Below, one piece after another: positions 1-13,044 of a stretch of DNA of 64,000 nt. The DNA comes from Neolentinus lepideus HHB14362 ss-1 (lineage: Eukaryota; Basidiomycota; Agaricomycetes; Gloeophyllales; Gloeophyllaceae), in contig KV425570.1 in assembly GCA_001632425.1 (NCBI GenBank), positions 1 to 64,000 on the forward strand, in the 5' to 3' direction. The notes beneath the pieces are model-generated. The model had not been told where the DNA came from, made no database searches, and worked only from the letters and a program-made list of their open reading frames with translations. Made by a program: the position numbers and the translations under genes. The first letter of the stretch is position 1, and every line of letters starts with the position of its first letter.

Positions 1-2276
1 TATACCTGGCGTCCGAGCTTCTGTGAAGGCGATGACGCGTAACCTTTGCATCGCACTGACGCGGATCGCATACGTCACGATACCGCGTCACAACAATAGG
101 AAGTGAAGAGAGACAGAAAAAGAAACAGGACAAATGTTATCCAAGGTCTGAGATGACTCTAAGGACGCAGTGCAGGATAGGCCACCACAACACAAGAGTG
201 TTGTCCAGGCAGCCGTCCACACAACGCTTTCTGGAATGTCAGACGTTGTGCAGAAATGATTATCAGGGTTCTAGAACTGGTATAGATATATTTAACTCAC
301 CTCTCAAGGCCTCTATTAGGTATCTGAAGCTTGTGAGATGTAGTCCATCCGAGACATGCTCGATTTTCTGGGGCTGGATGGTAAAGCATCGATTTGTCCT
401 GCGAATCCACTAGGCCTACCTAGACGGTGTCTCATACATCTAGGAGAATCGAAAGGACGGGCCAGATACTAATCTAGATCAAGGCGTTGAAGAAGAGAAT
501 GTTAGGCTGCCACACGTACTCCGCGGTCCATAAGCCAGTACTTTCTGCGCTTCACAACACTGTCTGGACCGATGTCAAAAAGAAACTCTAGCCAACTAAA
601 CACGAGCTGCTCCAAGATGCAGTCAATAGCTGTGCGTGTTCGGCACCAGGGGAACCAAGATGCGACGCCTTAGGTTCATCAAGGTCAAGACGCACGGTGT
701 GTCGGCTCAAGAAACATGTCGGACTCGATATTTACTAGGTCAACGACTGCACAACAAACCCAACTCTGTTCAGTCCTTTGTTCGCCGTGGAACGTGCCCC
801 GGTTGGAACTCGCTACCACACTAAAAGAGCAATCAGAAATCAGAAACTCGTAGAATACCGTCTCAATTGACGGTTTCATCAAACCGTTTACTTTCCGTCT
901 ATATTATACGATTCTGGACCGTGGATCCCTTGTATTCATCTGCAGCTCTCTCTCCCCTTTGCATGCGAGCTAGGATCGAGCCTAGCTTCCCGTCTTTTAC
1001 TCCCGTTGTGATACAGGCTCTCTATAAGTGCAACAATGTTGGCAGGTATCGCACGCGCCACGCGTTTGGTGTTTTCAATCGCTCGATGTCCGTGACCGAG
1101 GACCTCTCGGTGTGTACTGTGGATTCACGCTTCGTTCACGCGCTGCTCATCTCTTGGAATCGTACTACGGTCATTGTCACCAGGATGATCAGGTAGGCGA
1201 CAACATAGGAGAAGGAGGTGATGGCAGACTACTTGCTTGCGTACGTTCCTCCGTGATTTGGACAAAAGTTCTACTTAAATCCCCGCAGGTAGATGAACCG
1301 AGGCTTCGTGAGGAGGCGGGTAACCTTTACGCTGCGATTAACGACGTCCGATGCTCGATCCCCGTGGTCATTAGGTTCTCCTCCTTAGTGATCGTGTGTT
1401 GGCCGTTTTCCTTTCGGCGAGTCGATGCTTATTGCTGCTACCACGCCTAGGACTTGGCTCTTGTTGCAAAGAGGCGTTCTTCACGGCTTATACCTTCTCG
1501 AAGGAATAGAAAGGCCCTTAGTGCGCTAAGTTAGAATGAGGCTGCCTCCGTCGCTAAGAATGACGCTCACGGTGGACACGGAGTATAATCCGGTGGCCAG
1601 TAGGGCTCAAAGAGATTCCTCCTCTCCTTCCCACACCATGACTTCCCTATTGTAAAACTAGGTTCTTTTTCTTTTTCAGTAGCTCCAAGTCTGCAACATG
1701 ACTGTTGCGCTGCTTGCGCATCTCACTTGTGTGTCATGTTACTTCAATAATGTCTAGCTCCGAGCCTCCGGTTGGATACCAGTTATTGCCGATACCCGTC
1801 ACGTATGTTAGCCTTCGCATGCAACAATGCGATACTCTAGTAGTAGTACATCGTAGCGCACAACGCTTGCAGCCACCGTGATTCGAGAATTCCGTCCTAC
1901 TCGGCTAAGTCGAAAGTAACCATAACCTCAGATAAAATCTCGTTAGCGACCATCTCATCTACCTTGGGGAGCGCAGAGTGGACTGAAATATAGTATTAGT
2001 AGTCTAAACTAGTGCCGTCGTCCATAGGTCTCCCACATCTCGACTTCATAAGGCGGGAACTGCACAGGTCCTAGGAATTGGCGCTCGGTTGATGTTGGAT
2101 GGATGTTACCGGCTACTTGATCATTTCCCGGACCGGTCGATCGAACACCGTCAAGACGCCGGCCTACTCTCATTCCTCTCTTGTTCCGTGTGCCTCCCGC
2201 GGTCCTGCTCAGCTCCTCAACGCGGAGTACACAGGAGGGAACAGCCTATTCAGCCGCATATCGTCCTCTTGGCGAC
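1..2276. other. Gene-free stretch
   Basis: No open frame here gives a recognisable protein, and the short frames carry no family motif and no consistent splice structure. Base composition is mixed and similar to other intergenic parts of the window. It may hold the promoter of the S41 peptidase relic at its right end and decayed sequence further left. No tRNA, repeat array or transposon ends were seen. Confidence 0.6.
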
Positions 2277-5200
2277 ATGATCTGGAAGTTCGCGAAGAGG
2301 CTGTGCGTCTGGATGGGATTGCTGGTGGTTGCAACAAGCTTCAGCTATACGACTGCTGCTTCATCTGGAATAAGCCAGGAGGTTCTCAGCATTGGTGACC
2401 CGTGCGCTGGTATTGGAAGGAAAAAATGGGTGTTTCCGGGAGAAGTTAGGCGCTGCTTCAAGTCCTTCCCGGTCGATCCGAAACTGAAAGCCAATGCAAG
2501 TTCATCAGCCAGCCCAAATACGCACTTTGCTTCCGTAACGTCCCTATGGCTTCATATTTGCTCATGAATGGGTATTAGATTGTTGAAGTTGTCAATAAGA
2601 CCCTCGCGTTCCATACCTCAGTAAATTACCAGGTCAAAGCACCAGAGCCCTTCTCCTCTGACGTGCACGAAGATCTCATCGGTGATCTGGCAAGAATAAG
2701 CAAGCAATCATACGCATCTGACTTTGATCTGCACGTTGACTTGTCACGTACATTAAAGCGACTCAACGATGGACATTGCGTCTATATCAACTACTGCTAT
2801 GACTGTAATTCATTTCGCCCGAACATCCTGTCCTGGTCGCGAAGGTCTAACTAATGACTTATCAACTCTCTTCATATCATATCTTCCGACGCCTCTCGTT
2901 CTTTTGAATGATGGCGACGGTGCCCAGAATGTGCATATTGCTCCTGAGGCTTTCACAGTCGCAGCAGAGGAGTTCCCTGACCAAATTGATTACTGGGAAG
3001 GCGTCCTTCCAGAACATCTGACCTTGAGTGCAGTCAGTCCCCTCGCTAGCTTTACTTCAAATGGAGTTACTCAGACGGTGGATTAGCTGTCTGGAGTGAA
3101 GGTGCTGCTCATAGACGGCACCGATCCATTTGAAACTGTCAACGCCAACGCTGCGATCACAGGCGGCTACACTGGATATGGCACGCGACAAAATAGGTAT
3201 GGCATACTTTCAAGAATCGTGTTGGTGGTGCGAAGAAGGTTGAAAACCTGTGCTCTACAGCTTTTTTTCCAGCTATCAGTTGACGGATGACGGCTGGAAC
3301 TACGTTATGGGAAATTTCGCACAGCAATCTCTGCCGCTCTATGACTCGGTCAATCTCACCATCATACCTGTCAATAGTAGTGAAGTACTCACTATCAATG
3401 TGCGTGCATGGTTCTCCTCGGCTTGTCAGTCTCTTCTGATGCCATTTGACATGTAGCTCCCGTACCGAGCTCGGTTCGGCAGCACATCAGTCAACTTCAC
3501 CGACTCCGCTTCCCTCTGGGAGAACAACTGCCTTGCTACGAATGGCACTAATGGGGTGGACCTGCACTCCTCTCCTGAGGCTGCCTTGTCCGATATGTTT
3601 ACCGTCGCTGGCAAGTTCGAGCAACAGCCGCGGATCTCTGTGGGTGACGCACGCAAGCATCGGACCAACGTGTATATGGATGTCCAGCCGCAGACGGACG
3701 TCGATCTTCCCGAAGTGTTAAAACCTGGTAAGAAGCCGCTGAACGGTAGTCAGGGTGTAGCGCAGTTCTACATGCTCGATGACGGCATTACCGGCGTCCT
3801 GGCGCTGGGTAGTTTTTCGGCTCCATCGTTCGACGAACTACAGACTTCTTTGATTGTAGGTCTAACAGGACTGAAGAGCTTGGGTGCAACGCAGCTCGTG
3901 GTCGATGTCGTGAGTGTCGTCATGACTGTCAACCCTCTCAACACTTGACAAATACGACCGCAGACTAACAACGGCGGAGGTGAGTCTAGGCGCTCTATCC
4001 GACAGACCTTACCCTAGTGACTCTTTGAAGGATTCATCTGTATTGCGCATGTGAGTGAGCGGTTCTGAGATATCAATTGGACCTTACCTCGCCGTCGTCA
4101 GTGGCTGCACCGTATTGTAAGTCTTCGTACCAACGTATGGCATTGGATCGACCGAAACGTTGTCTAGATATCTGGCCCGAGGTCGAGCACCGTCCCGCAG
4201 GCTGGCTTAGACACGACGACTAGAGCGGGACCCCTTGCACGACTCATTGTGAAACAAGTGATATCCGGCGCAGACGTAAATGCATCATCCAGCTACAATT
4301 CCGCACAGTGGACTTTTGCCAACCATAGTCGAATGCCAGAAGCGTATGACTGGATGGCTTCACCAGAGAAGACCCTCATAAACGGGAGGGAGGATGCCTT
4401 CAGTCAGAGGTAAGTCTTGGTCATCGCAGTGATCAGACGTTTCGTCTCCTTTGACGTTGGAGTATCACAGACTTGGTCAAGAATGCCAACCCTTTGACAT
4501 GCGACCCCCAGCGGAGGCTCTGTTCGATCCCAAGAAAGTAGCTATCGTGAGTAACGGCAGGTAACCTACTTTTGTCACGACAGGGAGTATCTGCACTAAT
4601 GGAACTATGGCCTCTAGATGCGGTAGCTCTTGTTCTTTGTTCAGTGTACGTACCTCTCTGGGTAGTCACACTGCGTCTAACCAGGAGCCGAATAACCGAC
4701 ATCAGATTACGATGGCGAAGGAAGACGGTGCCAAAACTGTTGTCGTCGGCGGAAACAAGAAAGTGCCGCAGCAGTACTGCGGGACCGTAGGTGGCCAGAG
4801 CACCCGGTTCCCGTATATCGATACGGAGATTAAGGTAAGTTGCCAGATCTCTATACTTACTGCTGGAGGGGGGCTCAATTTGCTACAGACGGCAGGCCTG
4901 AAGAATCACTCGCTAGCGCCTCCGGACTTGTACGTGTTTCGTTTTCGCTGACACCCGTATCTTCGGACCGGAAGGCACATTCATTCGCGGGACTAGACCG
5001 TCTATTGAATGAACCGCTGTCATCACCCTCATTTCGCCATTGAGTCCCTTGCGTGCTCTCAAGAAACAGAACTAATAACTCTTATCTTTTCGCATAGCAT
5101 AACGAATAGTGTCCAGGGAATTACATGGCGTTTAGGATTCGGCATATGGAATGCTAACGAGCCGGAAGGTCCTCTTCAACTTTAGCTTTGTGTTGTTCTT

Positions 5201-5382
5201 TCACTTGCTGATGCGAAATTGTTAGAATGGCAAAGTCACCCTGCCGACTATAATTTGTTGTTGACCAACGTTACGTAAGTACCTTAGTCTGTTCAAACGT
5301 GAGATTTCTAAAGGTCATGCCTACTTGTAGAGTGAACAACCCTGTCGCCATCTGGGAGGCTGTCGTCACAGAAGTGCTGTAA
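2277..5382 (+). pseudogene. CPAF-related S41 peptidase, probably inactivated
   Basis: Spliced by eye this gives a secreted serine protease of the S41 (tail-specific protease/CPAF-like) family common in fungi. It starts with a signal peptide (MIWKFAKRLCVWMGLLVVAT), followed by the family segment KTLAFHTSVNYQ, a run around LNDGHCVYINYCYD, and the catalytic-region motif SNGRCGSSCSLFS followed by TMAKEDGAKTVVVGG. At least ten introns are needed. The first (2496-2578) uses a GC-AG donor, and three consecutive exons are only 16, 20 and 15 nt (3964-3979, 4031-4050, 4102-4116). Two lesions argue that the gene is dead. The intron starting at 2815 would have to end at 2865 with AA instead of AG. A TAG at 3084-3086 lies in frame inside the conserved stretch VTQTVD/LSGVKV. 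The rest of the frame is well preserved, so the inactivation looks recent, or these are sequence errors. The stop codon is TAA at 5380-5382. Confidence 0.75.
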
Positions 5383-6452
5383 TAACGGTCTAGAGTCGTG
5401 ATTAATTTGTATTCGCGCAGATCACTCAAATTCTGCCTCTCATTACGACCCGCTTCATTAAAGGAAGGAGAATCTATTCGCGTGCGTCATCTGTTCTTTT
5501 AGTTGAGACCGGGTAATGTGTCCCTTCGACCGGAGAACATATGCCAGGACCCTGGTTGTCCGATCCTTTCGCGCTTGTGGCCAACCAAGGCGTTCTTGTG
5601 CATCCTTCTTTCGTTCGATCTTCAGCCGACATAACGGGCCGGTTCCAAGCCTCGTCTGCGTATGCTACCTAGTGCCCTTTCGACTGCGTGTGGACCTACG
5701 GACCGGTCCGTCGCCATGTCCCTGGCATGCGCATCTATCTTCAGAGCTTGTTTGGAGGCTGACAGGCCCCTTTCCTTCCTAGCTGGTCTTCGTGAACACC
5801 GATAACAAGTTCGCCATGGCGCTTGTGAGAAATAACTGAATGCCGTGAATGCACTGATGGCTACTATTCACCACCGGCATGTCAGCTGCTACGACGCTGA
5901 TGTGGATATACTGCCAGAATCATCACCCGACCTTCTACTACTAAAATTCGTATGGATACTTGACTGCCGATGCCTAGCATTGGAGATTTCAGCTACCTGC
6001 CCAGGAGGTGTGAATGTCTCGCGTCGGAGAACCGGGACGAACTTCCGTTCGTCGACGCTTATTCCCGGGTGAAGAAAGGGAGATGTTTGATACGCAAAGG
6101 ATATTTCAAATCATGACAGACTCGTTCCTAAGTAAGATCTGTTCCACTACTCACGATATGATATGCTAAACGTAGAGGACCCAAGGAAAGTGGATAGAAC
6201 TCCGTTGATGGCGTCAGGCTATAGTATACAAGATACTTCGAATGGGAAGGCTCGAACGAAACGGAAATGGATATGTAATTGCTTAAAAATACAAATGCCA
6301 GTGGAATATGTAAGTACGGGAATGGATTCACCGGACCGACAATGCTCAGTACGTAGTACAACCTCATTAACGAGTCCGTTTTCTAGTATGGTACAACGAA
6401 GAAGACCCAGATCGAATCGAAAATAGACCGGCAATAAATTACGTGTGCGTCA
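5383..6452. other. Convergent intergenic stretch
   Basis: This lies between the 3' ends of the S41 relic (+) and the polyol dehydrogenase (-). No frame in it gives a recognisable protein. It should hold both 3' untranslated regions and nothing else that I can support. Confidence 0.5.
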
Positions 6453-7757
6453 TCATGACTGGCGGCCGACGACGACCTTGAGCACCATGTTCCCGCTGGC
6501 GTCGCTTCCGCGTGCGACGAGGTCGAACGCCTTCGCTGTGTCCTCGAGCGCAAAGCGGTGCGTGATGAGCTTGTCGACGTTTTTGAGCTTCCCAGAGGAG
6601 AGGAGCTGCAGCGCCTTCGGGTACGTGTGAGCATAGCGGAAGGAGCCGAGGATGTCAACTTCGCGAGTTGCTGCGGCGGAGAGGGGCAGAGTGACGTTGC
6701 GTGCGCCCATGCCGATGAGCATGACCTTGCCGCCCGTAATAGCAGCCTGTCGAGACGAGGAAATCAATTTCGGGTCAAGAAAAGGAAGTACGAGATACTA
6801 ACATGGATCGACATTTGAATGCATGGCTCCGCGCCCGTGCACTCGAAAACGACGTCAAAGCCATCTTGAACGTCAAACTCCGACAGCGCGATGCCGGCGT
6901 TCTCCCGGGCGCGGCGGAGCTGGTCCTCACTCGACTTCGCCTTGTCCGCGAGCGGCAGCTGATGCGCCTGCTGCGCGAACCCGTTGTTCAGCGCAAAATC
7001 CAGGCGGCTCTTGTTGATGTCGATGACGCAGATGCGCGAGGCACCCTGGGATTTTGCGACGGCGCACGCGAGCATCCCGATGGCACCCGCACCGAAGACG
7101 AGGACGGTCTGGCCAGCTTTGAGCTCGGCTCGCTTGGAGGCATGAAGAAGAACGGAAAGGGGCTCTGCGAGTGCGCCTTGTTCAAAGGAGACGTTGTCAG
7201 GCAGTCTATGAATAGCGTGAATAAAGTTAGTTATGGTAAGAATATAGACATGTATGTAGAGCCTTACGGGTAGAGGACGTGCGCAGGATGGTTAATGCGA
7301 GATTGGAGCGTACCGTCGAGGTGAGGGAACGTTTTTGCGCTACTGCAGAAGCGAAGGCCTTTGCAGAGGTTGTATCGGCCCTCTGAACAGTACTTGCAGT
7401 TGTTGCACATGATACCGGCTTCGATGGCCACTCTCTGGCCTGGCACGAGGTGGCGTACGCCAGGACCGACAGCGGTCACAATACCAGCGGCCTCGTGACC
7501 GAGGACCATGGGTGCTTGGACGGCGAAGTCACCATTGCGCCCGTGCAAGTAATAGTGCACTGTACAATTATCAGCGAACGGTAGAAACTGGAAGGAAGGA
7601 AATGAAACGTACGATCACTTCCGCACAGTCCAGTCGCCATTACGGCTACTTGAGCCTCGTTCTGGCGTGGAGGCCATTGCGGACGCTCCTCGAGGCGAAG
7701 GTCTTTTGGTCCGTAGAGGACGACAGCGTTTTGAGTAGGGAATGCAACAGGAGACAT
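6453..7757 (-). CDS. Zinc-dependent polyol (sorbitol/xylitol-type) dehydrogenase
   Basis: This is a medium-chain dehydrogenase/reductase of the sorbitol dehydrogenase branch, expected to oxidise a sugar alcohol to a ketose with NAD+ in the cytosol. About 370 residues are read in four exons separated by three short introns. The catalytic zinc site is visible as GLCGSD and GHEAAG. The structural zinc site has its four cysteines (CNNCKYC then NLC). The Rossmann loop is GAGAIGML, followed by an acidic residue in VIDINKSR that favours NAD+ over NADP+. The C-terminus ends VVVGRQS. It is transcribed divergently from the SDR gene at 8180, with 422 bp between the start codons and a TATA-like tatttaaa at 7809-7816. 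The exact polyol cannot be told from sequence; L-arabitol or xylitol are alternatives to sorbitol. All expected motifs are intact. Confidence 0.88.
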
Positions 7758-8179
7758 GGCTTAGATGATGGGTTTGGTGGGGAGTGCAAAGGGAGCATGT
7801 TGTGGCGGTATTTAAAGGAAACGAATGTTGGAGTCTCGTGAGGATGTGTTCTCGGTAGGAAACAGGGGAGCCCTCGCCCGGTCCGAGACACCGGCTGCAG
7901 AGACGGCACCAGCCGAGATCGTACCCGGTCCATATAAGGCATCGATTTCCGCATTTGGAAATAAATGTTTTATGTTCTACCATCCCTCCATCGAAAGGAG
8001 GGCGCAAGCCTGGGCAAGCAGGCCATTCGAATGGCCCCTCCGGATGGTCGGGCCGACTCCTCTCGACTTACGTCCACCTGCTTCCAGGCCCGAGTGGCTT
8101 GAGGCACTGTCACCTCCTCCCGGTACGAAGACACATATAATTGCCAAGCAAGCCGAATACTTGTTCGTCAGTTTCTACG
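7758..8179. promoter_or_regulatory. Divergent promoter of two sugar dehydrogenases
   Basis: The 422 bp between the opposed start codons of the polyol dehydrogenase and the SDR. A TATA-like tatttaaa lies at 7809-7816 on the polyol dehydrogenase side. A tataat lies at 8136-8141, about 40 bp before the SDR start. The shared control region suggests co-regulation, which is inferred from layout only. Confidence 0.5.
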
Positions 8180-9642
8180 ATGGATCCTACACCTTCATTA
8201 CCCTCGCTCAAACTCTTCTCCTTAGCAGGCCAAACTGCCCTCATCACCGGCGCTACCAGAGGTACGTAAATTTCTTGGTTAATTGATTCTAGGCCTTCAT
8301 CTTGCTACAACTGACCCGCTGTCTTTTTACGACTGCTACGGATTTAAAACGTGTTTGCCTTTCAATTGCTCCACCACTCTCGGATCCACCTCCGAATATT
8401 TCCAGGTATTGGTGCAGCTTGCGCTATAGCGTTGGCGGAAGCAGGTGCTTCAATATGCCTCGTGCAGCGCCCTCCACCTGAAGGCCAATCTCCAAGCATG
8501 GGGACGGCCAATGCTATTTCTGCTCTGGGCGTCAAAGTCGAAATCGTGTACGCTGACCTTTCGGACATCGAATCGGTCAAGTCTGTCTTTCCCCAGGCGC
8601 TCGAAGCCATGGGCGGCGAAATACACATCCTCGTCAATTCGGCTGGAATACAACGGCGATCACCGAGCGTCGATTTCCCGGAGAAGGACTGGGACGATGT
8701 ACGTGAGATGCTTATCACCGCTGATCATCTTCTCTATCCATCTCGCTTTTCAAGTCAGTTTGAAGTTACCTTTTTACTGACCCTCGCGGCTGGTCATGCG
8801 ACCCATGAATATTTCAGGTTATCAATGTAAACTTGAAGTCCGTGTGGCTACTTTCACAAGCTGCTGGTCGGCACATGGTGTCGAAACGTCGGGGCAAGAT
8901 AATCAATATAGCTTCGCTCATGACATTCCAGGGTGGGCTCAACGTTCCAGCCTACGCCGCAGCGAAAGGTGCTTTAGGCCAGGTTACCAAAGCTCTCGCG
9001 AATGAGTGGAGTCAGCACAACGTACAAGTCAATGCGATCTGTCCCGGATACATTGCCACCGACATGTACGTACTTCACCTTGATTTGCATTCAATTCGCC
9101 CTCGCCAGGACTCCGTTCTGTTCATTCCCGTCTCGTACGTCGAGGCCAGGTCGGGTGTAGCGGCCCGGGCTGAACTTGTCTTATCTGACGCCTTCTCTTA
9201 TCTTCCTCCACAATACCTCTTCGCATTCCCGTGGGCGTAACTTTGCACTCTAATGCACGGCTTCTTCTATATCCATCCAGGAACGAAGGCCTTCGCTCAG
9301 ACCCGGTCCGTATGCGTCAGATCGCGGAGCGTATCCCGGCCGGCCGCTGGGGCGAACCGAAGGATTTCGCCGGGCCAACTGTGTTTCTCGCTAGCGCCGC
9401 GAGCCAGTATGTTTGTGGAGAGCTCCTCCTCGTCGATGGGGTAAGTTTCATTCCATTTCGCGCTTTTGTCTTCGCTGCATTTTCGGTCCATCCGTCATTT
9501 TCGATTACTCTTCTTGATCTCATTTCGGGTGCCTGCTTCTACATTGGTCCTGCTACCCATCATTCTGATACGGCGATTCCCTGCGTGATGGACACTCTGA
9601 CCGGTGTATCTTATCGTCTAATAGGGATGGATGGGCCGCTAG
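8180..9642 (+). CDS. Short-chain dehydrogenase, 2-deoxygluconate/gluconate dehydrogenase-like
   Basis: A classical short-chain dehydrogenase of about 265 residues in five exons, starting MDPTPSLPSLKLFSLAGQTA and ending LLVDGGWMGR. The cofactor loop spans the first intron and reads GATRGIGAA. NSAGI, the catalytic serine in NIAS and YAAAK are all present, as is NAICPGYIATDM. The tail motif RIPAGRWGEPKDFAGP is typical of the KduD/gluconate 5-dehydrogenase group, which interconverts keto- and hydroxy-acids of sugar catabolism with NAD(P)H. The third intron is long, about 217 nt (9064-9281), against about 55 for most others. Shared upstream DNA with the polyol dehydrogenase suggests a joint role in sugar or sugar-acid use. 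Substrate assignment within SDRs is weak, so a general hydroxy-acid or steroid-like oxidoreductase remains possible. Confidence 0.85.
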
Positions 9643-12600
9643 ACTAGCACTGATCCACACGGCGTCGCTTCTGTTTTCTGACGACCATTGAGGAAGAGAG
9701 GGAGGAAGGGCAGAGTGGCCTCGTGACAAGTGTAGGAATATAGCTGTATCATGTAGGATGAAGGAAACACGTCAACGCAATCTCTCGTGATATCTTACCA
9801 TCTCAGATTTGTATTCTGCGATAATGAAGTGGAAGACTTACCGGGAGATCTCCCGGCGGTCAAAATACACGTTCCAGGGCATGGGCTCCTTGGGCCCAGG
9901 CCCCCCGACGCGTATGCGATACGCAGCCCACTATTCGTAATAAAACGAGAACCAGTTTCCTCTAAAGCACGTTCAACCTTCTCTGCCACATACGTACGAA
10001 ATGGACCTCTTTTAACTTTCCACGAATTTACAAATCGTGCGCATTTGTCTCTATCCTCGACATACGTGTGCCGGCGTGTTCGGCCCTCGGAGCCGACTCG
10101 ACTGTAAGTGCCCGGCGACATACACGACCCTGAGATCGATCTACGATGACAACCCCGCAATATTCAAGCGTCCCCGCATCGCGCTATAAATCTCAGATTA
10201 GCCACGAGTTCAAGTAAGTCAAGAGCGATGGGTGGAGGACCGAGATTACGCAGTACAAGTGAATGGAGAACGCAGATGTATCCACCGGACCGGGATGCGC
10301 GCACACCAGGTTTGGGCACTGGAGTCAAGAGAGCCCGCCATCATTTATTCGTCCTCTGGTATCGTCATACCAGTTTCGTGCGGAAGAATCGCTCAGGAGT
10401 CAGTGTGCCTTCAGGAGAAGGCGAGAGGAATGGCGAGATGTTGAGCGCAATGCAGGTCATGTGTTATGGGTTTCGTCGATAGCTCGAGTAGAACGGACCG
10501 ACTGATAATTCACATGCAGTCACGAACGCGCTTGGACCACAAAAGAAGAGACAGGTGGAGGTACGAGCATCAGAAGGGGCAATAGCTGCCTAAGATTGGG
10601 TGAATGTTTCACCCGCAGCGAACTGTCAGAGTGATGGAGGAGTTGGCTACCGACCGCCACAAAAATAGACATAACTGATGGAAGATCGTCGCCAGTTCCG
10701 TACTGTCGCGGGTAGACGCCCCCTAACGTGACCATGGGCCATGGGGTATCAGTGGGGAAAGAAGTCTTGGCAATAGTTGGAGAGCGAGGTTCCTCTCTGT
10801 GGGTACGAAACACTCACCTTTCGCCTCTTCGGGTCATCAGGGTTTCGACAATCATAGTAACATCAATGGATAGGATGACCGGACGTCATCGTAACTCGAA
10901 GAAAATGTCGAATATAGTTGAACTTCTAGTCCCGTCTTCATAACTGTGACGCTTGAGCTTTCATGTCGGTGCAGGGAATACTCACACGTGATTTTCCGCA
11001 GCGGATATTTCGTGGACATTCCTCGAAGTCTTGCTCTGCGCCGACGTCATGCACAGCCATGGCATCGTCAGCAAGGCACCGTGTAACCAAAACTGAGCAG
11101 CGTCGCGCAGGAACGGATTGACGTACAGGAAGCGGGTTGGGCTGCTATACATCCGACACAATGGATATGAATGACGAAAAGGAAGATGATTCTGTACGAA
11201 CTTGATGACGAAACACTTGATTTGATACCATAATCACCTTCAATCCTACGAGCCTGGGAAATTGCGTACGTTCCTCGTTCATGCTCACAACATGACGCTG
11301 ATGACGTTCGGATCATCCTCGGGCAGGTCCACGAAGGACGTGCATAGGTTGAACCTAGCGGAAGGAACTATATGGATGTCGGTGGGAAATCAGGATGGTC
11401 GTACGACACACTCAAAAACTATTGCCAATGCGATTTGGCAATACAGACCGGATCCGAGACGTCGGTGGAATTTCTGCACAAGAGCGGCGGCAGCGATGGT
11501 AGGATATATACGATGCGTTATGTCGCAAGGCAGATCGAGACGGGACTGGGTTACCAGGCAGTGATTTGCACTAGACAGTAAGTGGCATTCTAGTGAGGAC
11601 TAAAGCAGTACGATGATTTGGACTGTCTTGACAAGTGAACATACTACTTTGCGAGCCTCGCCATCTTCACATCACGGGCAAGACACAGGGTGATACAAGC
11701 CCTAGGGTCCAGGAGGGAGGACACTGGCCTACTCGATGGAAGTTCAAGTACGTTTCACGCTCTGATATTGCGCATTCTTGTGAGAGAACACGAGTAACCT
11801 CGAGAAAGTCTCGAACAACCAGGATGAGGTGTCGCAGAAGTAGAGACACGCTGACGACCTGACAAAGAAGCTCCGGATTGCCGTCGAGAAGAGAGTTCTG
11901 GATGCTGCGCCTCGGTCATACTCGAGTCGTGTGGTGCGCGCCTAGTATCTTGACGCATGCGGGCGGGGAGGGGCTCGACAGCGGGGAACTGGTATGGGCT
12001 TAGCAATGAATCGAGGAGACCGTTCTCGGTCCTGTAAACACCACAGTACAGCGCAATTTTCAAGGTAGATCTGGCCATGAACAGCAAGCATTGTTGACTA
12101 GATTGAGGATCGCATGCAAGCAAGACTTCAAAGAGGACGTCGAGGTCGGCCGGACGATTTGTCACCTGAGGCATTTACAGGAGATAAGGCGACCAGCCTT
12201 CATACCAACCGAAATGACAGAGTCCCGAGTTTCTACGGACCTGGCGTCCTCGCGGATGCCTGCTGAATTGACTCTAGACAAGAGGGAAATCCGCTACTCA
12301 CTCTCTGTCAAGATCGAACATAACAAACATTCAACGCATTGTCTCCACGAGAGCGCGCTGTCTTGCAATTGGTCAGCTCTGAATCGATCCGTGGATCGGC
12401 CCATCAAGTTTGGTCAGATCAAGCAATCCCAAGGCCGTGCAAGCCGCTGACAGTTATAGATCATCTGTCTCAGTGTGAACAGCAACAGCCATATTGATAC
12501 ACACTGCCGGGATGAGAGAAGAACTGCTCAGAGACTTGGACGGGCATCCGACTGACCGTAACTTTCCCCGTTCCGCTTCTACGGAGTGCGGACTTGGTAG

Positions 12601-13044
12601 TGGCTGGAACACTGAGGATCAAATATTAAGTGCTGGCAAAAGCAAGGCGAAGTCCGGACTCCGAAGCTAGAATCGATCCACCGTAGACTTTCGCTGCGCG
12701 TATCTATGCAACCGCAGTACATGCCAATTGACCGAAGGGGCATCGACTCTAGACAGTCCATCATGACTGTACAGATTGACTTACAAACGGTTGGTATATC
12801 GACCGCAAGGCATGTCCGCATCGCCTCTATAAATATCGGGATAGGTAGAAAGCAATTTCCGACCCATTACTTTTAGACCGATCTCACGTTGACTCAGTGC
12901 GCCGACCACCTAAACCCACATCCGCTTACTTTACAGCTCGATCGACGACTATTTAGAGTGCTTCGGACCGCTGGTACATCCCTACGGACATCGCAAAGCA
13001 GCTGCTGGACACCGACCGAAACAACCTAGCGATCCAAGTGCAAA
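9643..13044. other. 3.4 kb gene-free stretch
   Basis: Between the SDR (+) and the malic enzyme (+). Small frames on both strands encode basic, low-similarity peptides without motifs or splice logic. Nothing resembles a transposase, reverse transcriptase or terminal repeat. It probably contains the malic enzyme promoter at its right end and otherwise decayed DNA. Confidence 0.5.

Noticed and set aside
2089..2276. Open frames extending upstream of the S41 signal peptide
   Set aside because: The ATG at 2277 begins directly with a good signal peptide, and upstream codons give no family similarity.
9643..13044. Transposon in the 3.4 kb gene-free stretch
   Set aside because: No transposase or reverse transcriptase motifs and no terminal repeats could be found.
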